64,000 bases of DNA from Ampelocalamus luodianensis (Eukaryota; Streptophyta; Magnoliopsida; Poales; Poaceae). The notes beneath the pieces were generated by a model that did not search any database, was not told the DNA's origin, and saw only the letters and a program-made list of their open reading frames with translations. Location of the stretch: assembly GCA_036346255.1 (NCBI GenBank), contig CM070634.1, positions 87,051,020 to 87,115,019 on the forward strand, given 5' to 3'. Of the stretch, positions 45,057 through 56,963 are shown one piece after another (the stretch's first letter is position 1; each line of letters opens with the position of its first letter). The translations under genes were made by a program, and so were the position numbers.

Positions 45057-46358
45057 CTTTTCCTTTTTGTGATAATTTTCAGCATATTTCTCTCTTTTTT
45101 TTGTTAGCAGTTGTGAATCAGTCGTCATCAACTTTTGGTGGGACTGTTGATGAAGGGTGGTTAAAAGCTCATAGGAAAAATAAATATGCTAAAAATTCTG
45201 AAAATAATAATTTTGAAGTTGTTGTGGAAAGTATATTACTCTATTGGTAAATCATATTAAATTTTGATAAATTATGTTATCAATGGTTGTCCTCTCACTC
45301 ATCTCGTACGTTCTAGGATGCAATAATGTATCAATTTTCAACTTGATTAGAAAAAAAAAAAACTATGCAAACGCCAAAATATCTAAAAGCGATTCAACCA
45401 AATAAGAACACCATAATCCACTGCAATGCCAAATAGAGCCTAAAAACGCTAAATAACAGAAATGTGCTAGAGATTGTAGAAAAAAGTATCTATCCCCTCA
45501 ATTTGGTGGGATTGCTGATAATGTGTGGTTTCAGAAAAAAAATGCTGAAAATTTGCTTGGGGGTCCAAATTACGGCTAATCAACCACCATTGCATATTAT
45601 TTGCAACATATTTAAAATCAAAAATATAAAAAGAGTTCTCAAGCATAAAACAGTTCTCATTAAGATATTTGCAAGTCAGATATATATTGAGTTGTGCAAA
45701 AATAGGAGTTTCTGGAGTATACATACTAGGTAGTCTAGGCTACACCACACAATTGCGCGCAGGCTAAACATCTAGTGAGCTTAAAAGTCCATGCATAAAT
45801 ACAAAATTAACCTTCTAGCTTAATTTCTCACCATTTAAGTAGCTGGAGGAAGTATTTGACAAACAGGCAGAAGCATGACTGGAACAGCGTACCTGATGTC
45901 CAGGTACGGGCGTATGACCTGAAATGCATGGTTGATCATATAACACTATAACTTAACTTGGGAGTAAGGTCACCTTTTCACATTTATAAGGGCTTGCGAG
46001 CAGCTGGTTAGCTACTCAACTCATTTAGCTTGTTTTTCAATCAACACATTTTAGTTATTATATTTCCCCCTACAATGCCGACGAAAAGTGAGAGAAACAA
46101 ATCCATGATTTTAGCAGAACGTTACGATGTACACAAGGGCGGATTCAGGCCCATTACAACTTAGGCTTCAGACTTAGATCTAGGACATAAAGCCTATAAA
46201 AAAATTACCAAAAAAGCAGAAGATAGTGGCTCAGTCAAGGAATGAGCTAGTCTAACCCGGGACTTCCCGAGTTTTGGCTACACAAATACGAACCGATCCA
46301 TGATTCAACCAGCAAGCCACTGTACATGCACGTAGGAACCTACGGTACAATTTGACAT
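45057..46358. other. 3' flank of the DUF716 gene
   Basis: AT-rich. No gene or bounded repeat was identified. Two similar stretches with 'ggtgggattgctgat / ggtgggactgttgat' (45140 and 45508) suggest an old local duplication. Confidence 0.5.
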
Positions 46359-47288
46359 TTACATCTCAATCTCCAATGATGCGAAGCCATGAACGTCGCC
46401 GCCGTCGCGCGGCACGCCGCACTTATGCGCCTCCAGGTCTTCCTCCACGTCGCCGGCTTTCGGCAGCGGCGCGTACGCTGCCTTGGCAGGGTACTTATTG
46501 CACACGTACAGGTAGAGCGCGACGACGAATACCGTCATGAAGGACAGGTACCACCCGAACTGCAGGTTCGCGAGCGCCTTGGCGCGGTGCAGGCTGGCCT
46601 TGCTGTGGCAGCGCACCGTGTCGCGGCCGTCCTCCTGCACCAGCGCGCATCCCTTGGGCACCAGGCTCGGGACCCACACCATGGCGCCGATGACCATGAA
46701 CCACACCCCGTGGAACATGATGCACGCCGACTTGACCAGGCTCACCGGGAGGCTCCGCGGGAAGCCGATGCCGAGGAGCGCCGTGCCGAGGCACGCGGCG
46801 ACGATGACCTGCAGGAGCCAGTGGAACTGCCCCTCGACGCCGGCGTGGTCCGTGGAGTGGAAGTGGAACACGAGCAGCTCCTGCGCGAAGACGACCGCCA
46901 CGAGGAGCTGGCAGAGCATGTCCCGCCCCCGCGCCCGGACGCGGTCGAGGTGGACCGCGGCGCCCGCGTAGACGACGAGCACGAGGCAGATGACGGCGTG
47001 CTCGTGGTTGTGGAGGCGGTCCGACGGGATGGAGCCGTCGGCGTCGAACGGCAGGAAGGTCGAGTGGTCGACGAACATCTCCATGACAAACTCGACGGCG
47101 CTGCCGGCGATGATGAGGACGAGCTCGAGGTAGCGCACGCGCGGCACGGGGAACCAGACCGGCGCGACATACGAGTCCGGGCGCAGGGAGAAGAGCCTAA
47201 TGTGGCTGAACAGGTGCCACAGGCCGACCGCGAAGAAGCCAGCGCCGGGCAGGATGTGGCCGATGCTGTTGCGTGGCGTGCCGCCCAT
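46359..47288 (-). CDS. DUF716 / TMEM45-like multi-pass membrane protein, 309 aa
   Basis: A single uninterrupted frame from ATG at 47288 to TAA at 46359. I chose the ATG giving MGGTPRNSIGHILPG because GxxxPGxGFxxxGxWHL is the family's N-terminal signature. The same frame stays open upstream to 47519, but that part is low-similarity leader. Features are FFAVGLWHLFSHIRLF (residues about 19-34), a histidine-rich HNHEHAVICLVLVVYAG helix, and FHFHSTDHAGVEGQFHWLLQ, followed by at least three more hydrophobic helices. This gives the 6-7 membrane segments and conserved histidines of the DUF716 (TMEM45) family. The C-terminal tail is hydrophilic and acidic (VEEDLEAH). Molecular function is not established; some plant members respond to pathogens or stress. 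Codon third positions are very GC-rich, as in many intronless grass genes. It appears intact. Confidence 0.92.
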   Translation of the reverse strand: MGGTPRNSIGHILPGAGFFAVGLWHLFSHIRLFSLRPDSYVAPVWFPVPRVRYLELVLIIAGSAVEFVMEMFVDHSTFLPFDADGSIPSDRLHNHEHAVICLVLVVYAGAAVHLDRVRARGRDMLCQLLVAVVFAQELLVFHFHSTDHAGVEGQFHWLLQVIVAACLGTALLGIGFPRSLPVSLVKSACIMFHGVWFMVIGAMVWVPSLVPKGCALVQEDGRDTVRCHSKASLHRAKALANLQFGWYLSFMTVFVVALYLYVCNKYPAKAAYAPLPKAGDVEEDLEAHKCGVPRDGGDVHGFASLEIEM

Positions 47289-48644
47289 GGCCGGACACTG
47301 TAGCTGGTCGGATTGATCGTTTGCTTGCTGTTTTCTTGGGGTGCTCGCGACTTTGCAAGCTAGGTATAAAAGGTGGCGGTGTGTAGTAGGAAGGAACATA
47401 TAGGGTTGGTTGAGTTGATGGCGGGAGGGAGCTTGCTCGTCGATCGTTAAGTGATAAACATGCAAAGGAGTTGCTTGTACGACAGTGTACAATATTGTCT
47501 GCGTGTTTGGAGCTCGCATCGTAACCGCCAGTACTGTTCATGTCGCACTCCCTATCTATATTGTTTCATATAAAAAGAACGAAAATGCTTTCTAAAAAAG
47601 GCTGTGGTGTAGCAACAGTGATGTCAACATGTTCGCTAGTGATAGCCAGTACTGTTCATCAGATCTTTTTTGGGCTAGACAGGAATATTTATTTTTGCTT
47701 AGTTCCTAACTTGTCTGCATATTTTAGTTCCTTGCACACATGCATGCTAAGCTTGTTCAAGTGTTTTCCGTACTCAGTATTCTGTTGGAGAGCACAGACT
47801 AGCAAACACCATATATTCCCTACCTAATTTGGTACTCAGTTGGCTTATTTGTTAATTCCTTTCTTGTTTACTTGATGCCTGTTAGTCCACTTCCAATCTT
47901 CTAGTTCTCCTCCTCTGCTCTAGATGGCAATGATAATTTGATGACCCACCATGGATACCCACACCACGCACTTCAGTTTTCTGTACAGGAAGTAACATAA
48001 TATGATATGAACTATACTGAATAAGCAATCCCCGGTGTCAAAAATGTTGACACTAGCAATGAGTAATGCGTGTAGCATACATGTGACTGATTAGAAGGTG
48101 AAGTTGCTAAACTGCCATTTTTACATAGGTTTATGAATGTCTTGGTACGAGTACCAACAGTGGTAGTGTGGTACCTATCCTTTTCATTTCGACAAGGTGC
48201 ACACTAATTCTTCATGTATTCTGGTGATCGCTGCACTCAAGAAATCCTGGGCAAATGTTCCAAAAACAGAGTCTTCGCTCTTGTGATCATCGAAAGCGTA
48301 TGTCTGTGTACCACTGTATGTGACTATGTGCTGTTGATGATTGCTAATAAACATAGCGAGGTGTACAAGAAACTCCATCGTGATGCATGGTCCCATTCTC
48401 GCTCAGTCGATTGTGCGGACTAGCAGGCTGACCTGAAAGCTGAGAGCAGCACTGTAACATTTATGGCAATAGTACCTATACTACTTGGATAAAACTCGGT
48501 CTTGTCTGCACTCTGAGGAGCGCCAGAAAAAACAAGATTTATATTTCCCCTAGAAATGTTTCCTTGTAACACCAAAGGCATCCTGATGTATCATGTAAGT
48601 ACGAAAATTTTGAACTTTTTCCCCTAGAAGAAAGAGGTTATTTT
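47289..48644. other. 5' flank of the DUF716 gene
   Basis: About 1.35 kb between the DUF716 start and the copia LTR. It should hold the promoter, which would be transcribed leftward. I do not see a convincing TATA box close to the ATG. No other gene was found. Confidence 0.5.
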
Positions 48645-48894
48645 TGTTGGAGAACCGTCGCTGACGAGTTCAGTCCAAGCGATCACCTCGTAGACAAACG
48701 TAGAATCACACATAAAACATAAGGACAGAATAGTAGATTGAACACAGAGATATAGGAGGACTTCTTTCTTCTCTCTATTTCTCTTCTCAAAAGCATATAT
48801 AATGGTTGGGAGTCCCCGTTTTATATAGTCTACAGGATGGATGAGAAGCCCACCATAGGCTAGGCCTACCTAGCCTGGGCCCGGTTTCTTAACA
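48645..48894 (-). repeat. Copia 3' LTR
   Basis: It begins TGTTGGAGAACCGTCG and ends GGTTTCTTAACA. It is paired with 51345-51593 over its full length, with clear divergence. Read on the minus strand, it is preceded by the purine tract AAGGGGGAA just outside it (48895-48903), marking this as the 3' LTR of a minus-strand element. Confidence 0.88.
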
Positions 48895-49126
48895 TTCCCC
48901 CTTGGGCACTCATCCGGTATGTTCATGTCTTATTAAAACTCTATAAAAACCCAGTGGAAAAAAATTTAGAGAAAGAGTACATGAAACACGTTCTGCTGTG
49001 CTGCACGAATTGTCTCGTTAAATCCTTAACCGAGAAACTTCAAAAACTCGTCAAGGAAAAAGAGTACAATCCACCTAATTTCATTTAATCTCTAAGATTT
49101 ATTCTTTGGGTACTCGATCTTCGTGA

Positions 49127-50310
49127 TCAAGTTTTAATAATGAGTTTGTGAAGATTCTCTCCTGAATTCTGCACTTCTCTAAATCGCATTATTCCAATTC
49201 CACGTATGCACCTTTCAAAGCTAGATACTGGAAGTGATTTAGTGAATAAATATGCAAGATTTTTATATGACTTAGTATGCAGTACTTTAATTTCGTCCCT
49301 CTTTTGTAATTCAAGAGCATAGAAGAACTTGGGGTTGATATGCTTTGTGAGATGACTATTCACATTACTCATCTGCATTTGTGCTACACAAGTTGCATTA
49401 TCTTCATAGATAATAGTGGGGATTTGTGCGGTATTCAATCCACACGACTGTTAGATGTGGTGAATCATCCGCCGAAGCCAAGCACATTTTCGTGAGGCCT
49501 CATACAATGCTATTATTTCTAAGTGGTTCGTCGAAGTTGATACAAGACATTGCTTAGACGATTTTCATGAAATTGTAGTTTCACCACATAGGAATACATA
49601 GCCTATTTGCGATTTGGTTATATGCGGGTTCGACAGGTACCCAGCATCTGCATATCTATTCATAGACAGGTCTTGGTTATTTCTGTAAAACAGATCAAGG
49701 TCTTTGCTTCCTTGGAAGTATCGGAAGATGTCTTTATTCCCTACCAATGCTTTTTCGTAGGTTCTATACTACCTTGTTAATAGGTTCACGGTAAATGCAA
49801 TGTCCAGTCTAGTACAGTTTGATAAATACATGAGTGATTCTATTGCACTTAAGTATGGGAACTCTGGTCCTAGGACTTCCTCTCCCTCTTCTCTAGGTCT
49901 GTACGGATCATTGTCTTGCTACAAAGATCTCCCAACCATTGGTACTTTCGAAGGGTATGCATTTTTAAAATCGAACCTTTCTAACACCTTCTGAGTGTAA
50001 GTTGACTGATGCACTAATATCCCTTCAAGGGCATACTCAAGTTGCAAGCCTATGCAATATTTGGTTTTATCCAAATCTTTCATTTTGAACTCTGACTCAA
50101 GTAAGAGGTTACTTTCTTAATACCTTCCAGGGTTTCGATGTTATTCAGATCTTCTCCATACACTAAGATTATACAAAATCTATTATGGGATTGTCGTATA
50201 ATGCACAGGGGCAATTCTCATTATTCGTATAGCCTTTCTTGTATAGAAAGTCGTTTCAAACGATTATACCACATTCGCTAATTGCTTAAGTTTATACAGT
50301 GACTTGGGAG
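49127..50310 (-). pseudogene. Copia pol remnant (RT C-terminus and RNase H)
   Basis: In order on the minus strand: KSLYKLKQ (the KSLYGLKQ box, at the edge of the GC-rich block), VYGEDLNNI (decayed YVDD region), EFKMKDLDKTKYCIGLQLE, VHQSTYTQKVLERF, NKDIFRYFQGSKDLDLFY, NRYADAGYLSNPHITKSQIGYVF and TIIYEDNATCVAQM with HINPKFFYALEL. These are the C-terminal reverse transcriptase and RNase H segments of copia polyproteins. Several stops and frameshifts are present. Confidence 0.85.
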
Positions 50311-50965
50311 CCATGCATGCGGCGTACGAGTACTTGGTGGTGGCACGGCTTGGCATGCGTGGTGGAGCACGTCGAGCGCGGCCGGTGCGGAGGCGCCCGT
50401 GCTAAAATGGCAGCCGGTGGCACCGCCCGTGCGAAAACGGCATGGATGCAACCGGGCGTAGCGAGCGCGGAGGCGCAACCGGTGGCGCGGGGCGAGTTCA
50501 GAAAAGCGCCCAACTCTAGACCGGCGTCGGTGCTTCTCCCGGCCGAGCGCACGGTTCCAGGCAGGCCGTGCGGCTCCAGGCCAGTTGCGGGTGGTCGGCG
50601 GCTGCGCAGCTCCATGGTCTTTGGTGGCGCTTCTAGTGCGAGGTGGCGTGATTCCGTGCGCGCGCGGCGGCGTGGCGGGAGGCCGTTCGGGGTCGGCAGC
50701 GGCGCGTGCAACGCGGCTCTAGGCGGAGCGGGCGCGTGCGGCCCTCGGCACGGCTCTGGGCGGTGCTAGTGCTAGTGTGACCGTGTGAGGCCGAGGCAGC
50801 GCGGTAGGGAGCCCGTGCGGGGCGGCGCCGACTTCGGGCGGCGCGGCATGGCCGGCGCCGGCGTGGCTTCAGGCGTGCAGCTATGGGCGGCTCCAGGCCG
50901 GGTGGCAGTTTGGCTCCAGGTCGGTGACGAGCGCGTGAGGCGCGCGGTGGCGGCACGACCACGTG
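50310..50965. other. GC-rich block inside the copia element
   Basis: About 650 bases of strongly GC-rich sequence occupy the place of gag, integrase and most of reverse transcriptase. Long frames on both strands are compositional, and no protein family is recognised. The left junction falls directly at the KSLYKLKQ codons. Confidence 0.6.
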
Positions 50966-51019
50966 ATTTTTTCCTTTTGCTATTTATTTAAGAACTGTGC
51001 AATCATTATTTATTCTTTC

Positions 51020-51200
51020 ATGTAATCTACAGATCGGTTTGGCCGATGACTTCAAGTCGTGCTCGCGGTGGATTAGAGCGGATTTGCAATCTACAATCCA
51101 CAGTGCAATCGACATCTACTCCTTCTTGTAACCCACCGATCGGATTGGCTGGCGACTTCAAGTCGGCTTGCGGTAGGTTAGAGTGGATTTACATCGTAGG
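51020..51200. repeat. Diverged tandem duplication in copia leader
   Basis: A unit of about 100 bases ('gatcggtttggccgatgacttcaag...' and 'gatcggattggctggcgacttcaag...') occurs twice, at about 51031 and 51137, in the leader next to the 5' LTR. Confidence 0.75.
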
Positions 51201-51344
51201 GAAAAATCTAGAAAGCCAACTTTGCGAAATTAAAAGCTATATAGAAAATGCGATTCGATCTATGAGCGTCGTGGTTCGACGATTACCTTTCGATCTGAGT
51301 AGAATAGGGCTAGAGGTAGGCTGGAGTCGATCGTGCTGATAACG

Positions 51345-51593
51345 TGTTGAGGAACCGTCGCTGGCAAGTCTAGTCCGAGTGATCACCTCGTAGACAAGCA
51401 TAGAATCGCACATAAGAACATAAGAACAAAATAGTAGATTGAACACAGAGATATATGAGACTTCTTTCTTCTTTTTATTTCTCTTCTAAAAAACACGTAT
51501 AATGGTTAAAGGTCCCCCTTTATATAGTATACATGGTGGATGAGGAGCTCACCATGGGCCAGGTCTGCCTGGCCTGGGCCTGGTTTCTTAACA
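51345..51593 (-). repeat. Copia 5' LTR
   Basis: The partner of 48645-48894, starting TGTTGAGGAACCGTCG and ending GTTTCTTAACA. On the minus strand its end is followed by the primer-site region near 51330-51344. Confidence 0.88.
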
Positions 51594-51980
51594 ACTTTGA
51601 ACTTTTTTTCACTATACGTAAACATTTGCCGGGCCAGGGGCGGGCTGAGAAAATGCCTATTTCATTAGGGCTGACAGGACTGAACCTTGGCCCGGCCTTA
51701 TATGGATAGTTGGCCCGGCCCGGCGGCCCCGTCTCTGTTCTTGTTTACTGCGCTTCCCTTAATCCATTGTCGACCCATAGTTCTTCAGGTCTCTGTTTCC
51801 ACTCTAGGCTTCAGTACATCAGTGATCAGTCCATTCTCTGCTATTTATTTCTTGCGCCAAGCCCCCCAACCATCAACCACAAGGCGACATGTCAATAAAT
51901 ATGTAATAGCCAACTAATACTACCACATTAATTTGAGTTACAAAACTCATGGAAACCTATTTTATTTTCCTCTTTTGGTA

Positions 51981-51988
51981 GTTGCTTC
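51981..51988. repeat. hAT target-site duplication (left), GTTGCTTC
   Basis: GTTGCTTC (51981-51988) against GCTGCTTC (52817-52824): 7 of 8 bases match across the element. Confidence 0.7.
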
Positions 51989-52816
51989 TAGGGCTAGAAA
52001 AATAGCTCGAGGCTCGTGAGCCAGCTCGCTCGGACCAAGCTCGAGCCGGCTCGTGAAGTTTTCAAGCCGAGCCAAGCCTAGCTCCTATCTCGCAAGATTT
52101 TCGAGCCCGGCTCGTTCGGCTAGTTTGGCTCGTGGGCTAGATGCCAGCCCACAAAGGCCCACGAAGACTGAGTAAACTCTAGAGTCTCTGACTCTCTGCG
52201 GCTCATCCCAATCCTCCCGGTCCCATACTCCCGTGTCCTGTTTCCCGCCCCGTCCTCCAGTCTAACGTCGCCACCCTGTCCTCCGCACCGTCGCCTCCCC
52301 GTCCTCCATGTCGCCACCCTGTCTTCCGCGCCACCGCCCCCGTCCACCCTAACTCGTGCTTCCCATATCCTACATGCTGCCGCCCCTCCCCCATCTACCC
52401 CGGCCCGTGCCCCTCCCCCCCCCTCCGTCCTCCACGCTGCCGCCCCCTCCTCCATATGGTCACCCTCCGTTGCCTCCGCCTCCTCCTCCTCGTCAGCAGT
52501 GACATCTTGCACCCGAGCGCCTTGGGGAACATCTCCAGGTTCTTCTTCCTGCAACCGTACGACGACTTCTTGGTAGCAGCGGCCGATACCGTCAGCACGT
52601 GACGCAGCGGCTTCATGGGCTCCTAGGTAGTGTACAACAAGCTCCAGGCCCCGACGACTGGGAGCTACAACGGCAACGAGTCGAGCAGCGAAGGCATGGT
52701 GGAATGCACAGGCGTTAGGGGGTGACAAGGCTCGCGAGCCAACTTGAGCCTGCTTTCAATCCGAGCCGAGCTGAGGTTTTGGCTCATACCCGAAACAAGG
52801 CGAGGCGAGAGCCCTA
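51989..52816. mobile_element. Non-autonomous hAT element, 828 bp
   Basis: The ends TAGGGCT (left) and TAGGGCT (right, reversed) are flanked by near-identical 8-mers. The subterminal regions on both sides consist of many GGCTCG/CGAGCC motifs ('gctcgtgagccagctcg', 'gctcgcgagcc'), a known pattern in grass hAT families of the TAGGG type. The interior (52190-52730) is GC-rich with short frames (for example 'SALGNISRFFFLQPYDDF' on +) that look protein-like but are not recognised. No transposase. Confidence 0.72.
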
Positions 52817-52824
52817 GCTGCTTC

Positions 52825-54955
52825 TATTTGTTTGCCAAACTCGATATGGATGATAACCCATGCTGCATGTAGCTAGATCTGTTGCTTTTCTTGAGCGGCA
52901 TTGCTGATAGAGACTACAGTGACAAAAAATGAAAGGCTTTCAACGTTAGAGTTCGGACGATCGTCTGAACTCTGCCGCCAATTAGGGCACATGGGCTTGC
53001 ATAACGAATTCCAATGATTTTTTTTAATACAGATCAATTACTGTGTAATCATGGATTTGATTACTTTGTATAATCATGTTAATCAGGTGATTTGACGATT
53101 ATTCTTAAGATTTACTTGTGTGCAGATTTGATGATTGTTGTATTCTTGAAGACCATGTTTGTCTGTGGATGGATCTAATGTTTGTTTTGTTGATGGATAT
53201 CATATGAGTTCTTGCATTTTGATTTTGTTGATTCATCCTTCGTTACGGTCCGTTATGGGCACGAGGCATCATTCACCAATAATTAACTAAGTCCATATAG
53301 TAAGTAGTTTATATGATTAATTTAATTAAGCCCAAGTGAAATTAAAAAGTTCAAAAGGTACTTTTCAATTTAGTATGTGAAATTGAAAAAAAAAGAGAGT
53401 CTCAAATCGGTATCAAATAAGTCATCATTTGACTCATGAGTATTTAAGACATTTTCTAACTCCGAATAATCAGTCATCCTAACTAATAGCCGGACTGCCA
53501 AACACCAAACTTCTCTAGTTCAGCCTTCCGCCATACAGCCCAATCAGAAATTGTTTTTCAGGAGAAAAAAAACTGCAGTCACGCTAAATAGACCCAAGAT
53601 TGAACTGTACGAGAACCGCATAGATTCCGGGCCAGGCTTCCGTACTCCAGAGTCCAGACTACAGATCTGTGCAACTTTTCCGTGCACCCGTGGTGTTTTT
53701 CTCTGCATTTGCGATGAAACTTAACCCAATTTTCGCGGTCAAGTCGTAGCATCCAAACGGCCGAGGGCTAGCTAGCGCTGTTTGGCCAGAGATGTGTCTG
53801 CCATCACCTTATGGATCATGCATGGCGCGCGTTCCAATCAATTCTCATCGACACACGTGAGCCTCGGGTCGTATCAATTCAGGATCGTGTCTAGAATATG
53901 TTGTTGATATCGTGTCTAGAATATGTTGTTCTAGAAATGTTGACGATTAGAGAGTACTAGTAATATTGTTTGTCGAGGAGTCGGTAGGGAATTAGATCGA
54001 CACCTTGTACTTGCTTTTATGATCTTCACAGAACTGCAGATGTGTGTAATAGAAGACGACTCCTATCCTATTGTTCTTTTTGGCCCACGGCTGTTTTGCA
54101 GGTGTTAGTATTGTTTAAGTCGAACCCCAATCGACGCGTCTGTCCGTACATCATACTAAGAATCAGCTTGTTCAGCATCGATAGAACTTTTTGTTTAGAA
54201 CTTGATTTGTAGTTGAGCTAACCACACGTAACAGGTATTGTACTGTAAACAATTTAATTGGTCGTCTGTTATACGAAAGCAATCCACGCAAAGGGATATA
54301 ATTCATGATCCACAACTGTTTTTGGCGGTAATGATGATTTACACTTAATCTGTATAAATCTAAATTCATGTATGCGACATATCAGGTGCAACCCACTTTT
54401 GGGTGGGGCCACCAAATTAACATGCAAAATTCCGAGAAAAAAAATAGATGATGTGGATCTATGGAGTGTTATACCACCATTTGAAATTTCAACTTCAAAC
54501 TGAAATTTTGTTTGAAGAAACAAAAAAAGACAGAGTAACATTTGTCTTTTCCTTTTCCTTTCCCTTTTTATTTATTATTTCTTAGAATTTTCTCATTTTT
54601 GTTACTCTTAACATATAATGAATCTGAACTTAAAATTGTATAGATTGGTACAGTAAATTCAGAAGTACATTTAGAAATTTTTTTCTAGATATTTTTATAA
54701 TGATTTGATACCTCAACTAACCGGGTTGCATGATTATACCGTAAGGGTGGGTTGCGCATGATATCTTGACATTCGTGTAACCTATATATCTTAATGCAAT
54801 ATGAAGATGAAAGGAGAATATGCAAAGTATAACAAACAAAACACAGAAAGAAGACACCCTTTTCAAGTTCGGTTCGGTCATGAGCTAGTGCAAGCATAGT
54901 AAAAAAACGGATCGGGCCGCGCGATCGGAAAAAGCTGGGACGGAGTCGATCGGAA
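52825..54955. other. Intergenic, nothing supported
   Basis: Mixed AT-rich sequence. A two-copy 25-base tandem (ATCGTGTCTAGAATATG...) sits at 53884-53932. No gene was found. Confidence 0.5.
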
Positions 54956-55120
54956 AAAATTATTATTATTTTAAATTATTGCGGGGATTCGAGTTTGGTC
55001 CATCCCGAATTTTGGTTTCGCGTTGGATCGTTTGTAAAAAACGACCTTACCACAAGGGTGTTCCCGCAAGCAATCGAAGCAACTCACAAGAAATTATTAT
55101 TATTTTAAATTATTGCGTGA
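54956..55120. repeat. Direct repeat pair (AAATTATTATTATTTTAA) 135 bp apart
   Basis: A stretch of about 26 bases starting AAATTATTATTATTTTAA and running to TTGCG occurs at 54957 and again at 55092. The pair bounds the left edge of the gypsy element and may be part of its terminal structure or a separate duplication. Confidence 0.65.
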
Positions 55121-55835
55121 GGGGTTGACCTAGGGTTGTGCGACCATGGGAGAGGCGTACACAACCTAGGCATTGGGATTCTAAAGCCTAATGACCGGTC
55201 GACGACCTCTTGTTCCATTATTCCTAAGTAACAATGGATCATAATTATTAGGTAGTATACCATTCTGCATAGATAAATTATTAGCACCTAGAAACGAGCT
55301 CACCTCATAATTTAAGTGACGTGCACGAGCTCTTGTCATAGGGTCTTGTAGTTTATGGCCCCGGATCCGTAGGATTTTGTGTAGTGTGTGTATCGGAAGG
55401 GTGATGTCCTCATCATCCTCCCCTCTTGAATTGGAGTCGTCCTCGACTCGGACTCATCTGCTTCTCCCACGTATGGCTTCAAATCAAATGTTAAATGTGG
55501 GGCTAACCCGGTAGCTCCAATTGATAGGCATTGTCATTTATCTTCTTAATTATCTTAAATGGTCCATCACTCTAGGCATCAATTTTGATTTTCTTAACTC
55601 TGAAACTCATCTTTTCTCAAATGCACCCAAACTAAATCACCTGTGCAAATTTTATTTCTTTCCTACCTTTACTTCCAAAGAACCCTATACTTTTCAGTCA
55701 TACGCTCTATATTTTCTTTAGTTGTTTCATGCAACTTAAGAACAAATTCAACACGCTTCTTAGCATCTAAATTAATGTGTTGGAGAGGTAGGCAAAGGTA
55801 GTAAATCAATAGGAGCATGGGGTTAAAACCATACA

Positions 55836-56424
55836 CTACACAAACGGACTTACCTTGGTGGTGGAGTGTACCGACCTATTGTAAGCAAACTCAATGTACG
55901 GTAAACACTCTTCCCACATCTTCAAATTCTTCTTTAAAACAGCCCGCAACATGGTGGATAACGTGCGGTTGACAACCTCCGTTTGTCCATCGGTTTGGGG
56001 ATGGCACGTAGTAGAAAACAGCTTTGTCCCAATTTGTTCCAAAGTGATCTCCAAAAGTGGCTCAAAAATTTTGTGTCGCGATCCGAGACAATAGTATTGG
56101 GCACTCCATGTAAGCAACGATTTCTCGAAAAAATAAATCAGCTATGTTTGTAGCATCATCGCTCTTGTGACAAGGTATAAAATGTGCCATTTTAGAAAAT
56201 CGATCCACTACTACAAATATACTGCCTCTCCCCCTCTTTGTCCTTGACAATCCTAAAACAAAATCCATAGAAATATCCTCCCAAGGGGCGCTAGGAATAG
56301 GAAGAGGCATATAAAGTCCATGTGGATTGAGACGGGACTTAGCTTTGTTGCATGTAGTGCAGCGAGCCACGTAGCGCTCAACATCGCGCCTCATCTTTGG
56401 CCAAAAGAAGTGGGCGGCTAGCAC
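55836..56424 (-). pseudogene. Gypsy integrase
   Basis: The zinc-finger part (ARCTTCNKAKSRLNPHGLY) and the catalytic core (PWEDISMDFVLGL, VVVDRFSKMAHFIPC, then CHPQTDGQTEVVNRTLSTML) are both present. They lie in two overlapping frames, broken near 56062-56117. The third catalytic acidic residue lies in TDGQTEVVNR. Confidence 0.88.
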
Positions 56425-56441
56425 ATCTTCTGTCTTCTTTG

Positions 56442-56963
56442 CTAATGCGCCATCAAACCTCCTCCATGCGCCTCCTGCAACAACAAAAGACGAACGGAGC
56501 TAGCTGGAATGCATAGCTTGTTAGCACGATAGATCAAATCATCAATTATCACATATTTATTCCATGTTCTCCCTCCTTTACAAAGCTCAAGCACTTCTTT
56601 AAAGTCCAAATCAGTAGCATATAACTCCTTAATGGCCTCTAAACCAAAAATCTTATGGTCAAGTTGAGATAACATGGTATAACGTCTAGAAAGCGCATCA
56701 AGAATCACATTGTCCTTACATTTCTTATGCTTTATGACATATGGAAACGACTCAATAAATTCTACCCATTTAGCATGTCGTTTATTTAGGTTAGCTTGGC
56801 TTCTAATATGTTTTAGCGATTCATGATCTGAATGTATAACAAATTCTTTGGGCCATAGATAATGTTGCCAAGTTTGAAGCACACGAACTAAAGCATACAG
56901 TTCTTTGTCATAGGTAGAATAATTCGGACTAGGCCCATTTAGTTTCTCACTTGAAATATGCAA
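56442..56963 (-). pseudogene. Gypsy RNase H and integrase N-terminus
   Basis: NYSTYDKELYALVRVLQTWQHYL, FVIHSDHESLKHI and NKRHAKWVEFIESF are RNase H segments of Ty3/gypsy. DFKEVLELCKGG and LCIPASSVRLLLLQEAHGG lead into the integrase zinc finger. The frame is open for 173 codons and then shifts. Confidence 0.88.

Larger units (their letters stand above)
48645..51593 (-). mobile_element. Ty1/copia retrotransposon, internally deleted
   Basis: Two LTRs of about 250 bases (48645-48894 and 51345-51593) enclose 2.45 kb, too short for a full copia element. Next to the 5' LTR, the minus strand has TTATCAGCACGA, the family's usual primer-site neighbourhood. Only the 3' part of pol remains (49100-50310). 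Between that and the leader (50965-51344) sits a 650-bp GC-rich block of unrelated composition. A clean target duplication was not found, and the LTRs are well diverged, so the insertion is old. Confidence 0.8.

Noticed and set aside
46389..47303. 304-codon plus-strand frame opposite the DUF716 gene
   Set aside because: It is the antisense shadow of a GC3-rich gene and is Asp/Glu/Arg/His-rich. The minus-strand product has real family motifs.
48608..51610. TTTGAACTTTTT on both sides of the copia element as a target duplication
   Set aside because: The shared stretch lies about 25 bases outside the left LTR but almost touches the right one. It is too long and misplaced for a 5-bp copia duplication, so chance or older duplication is likelier.
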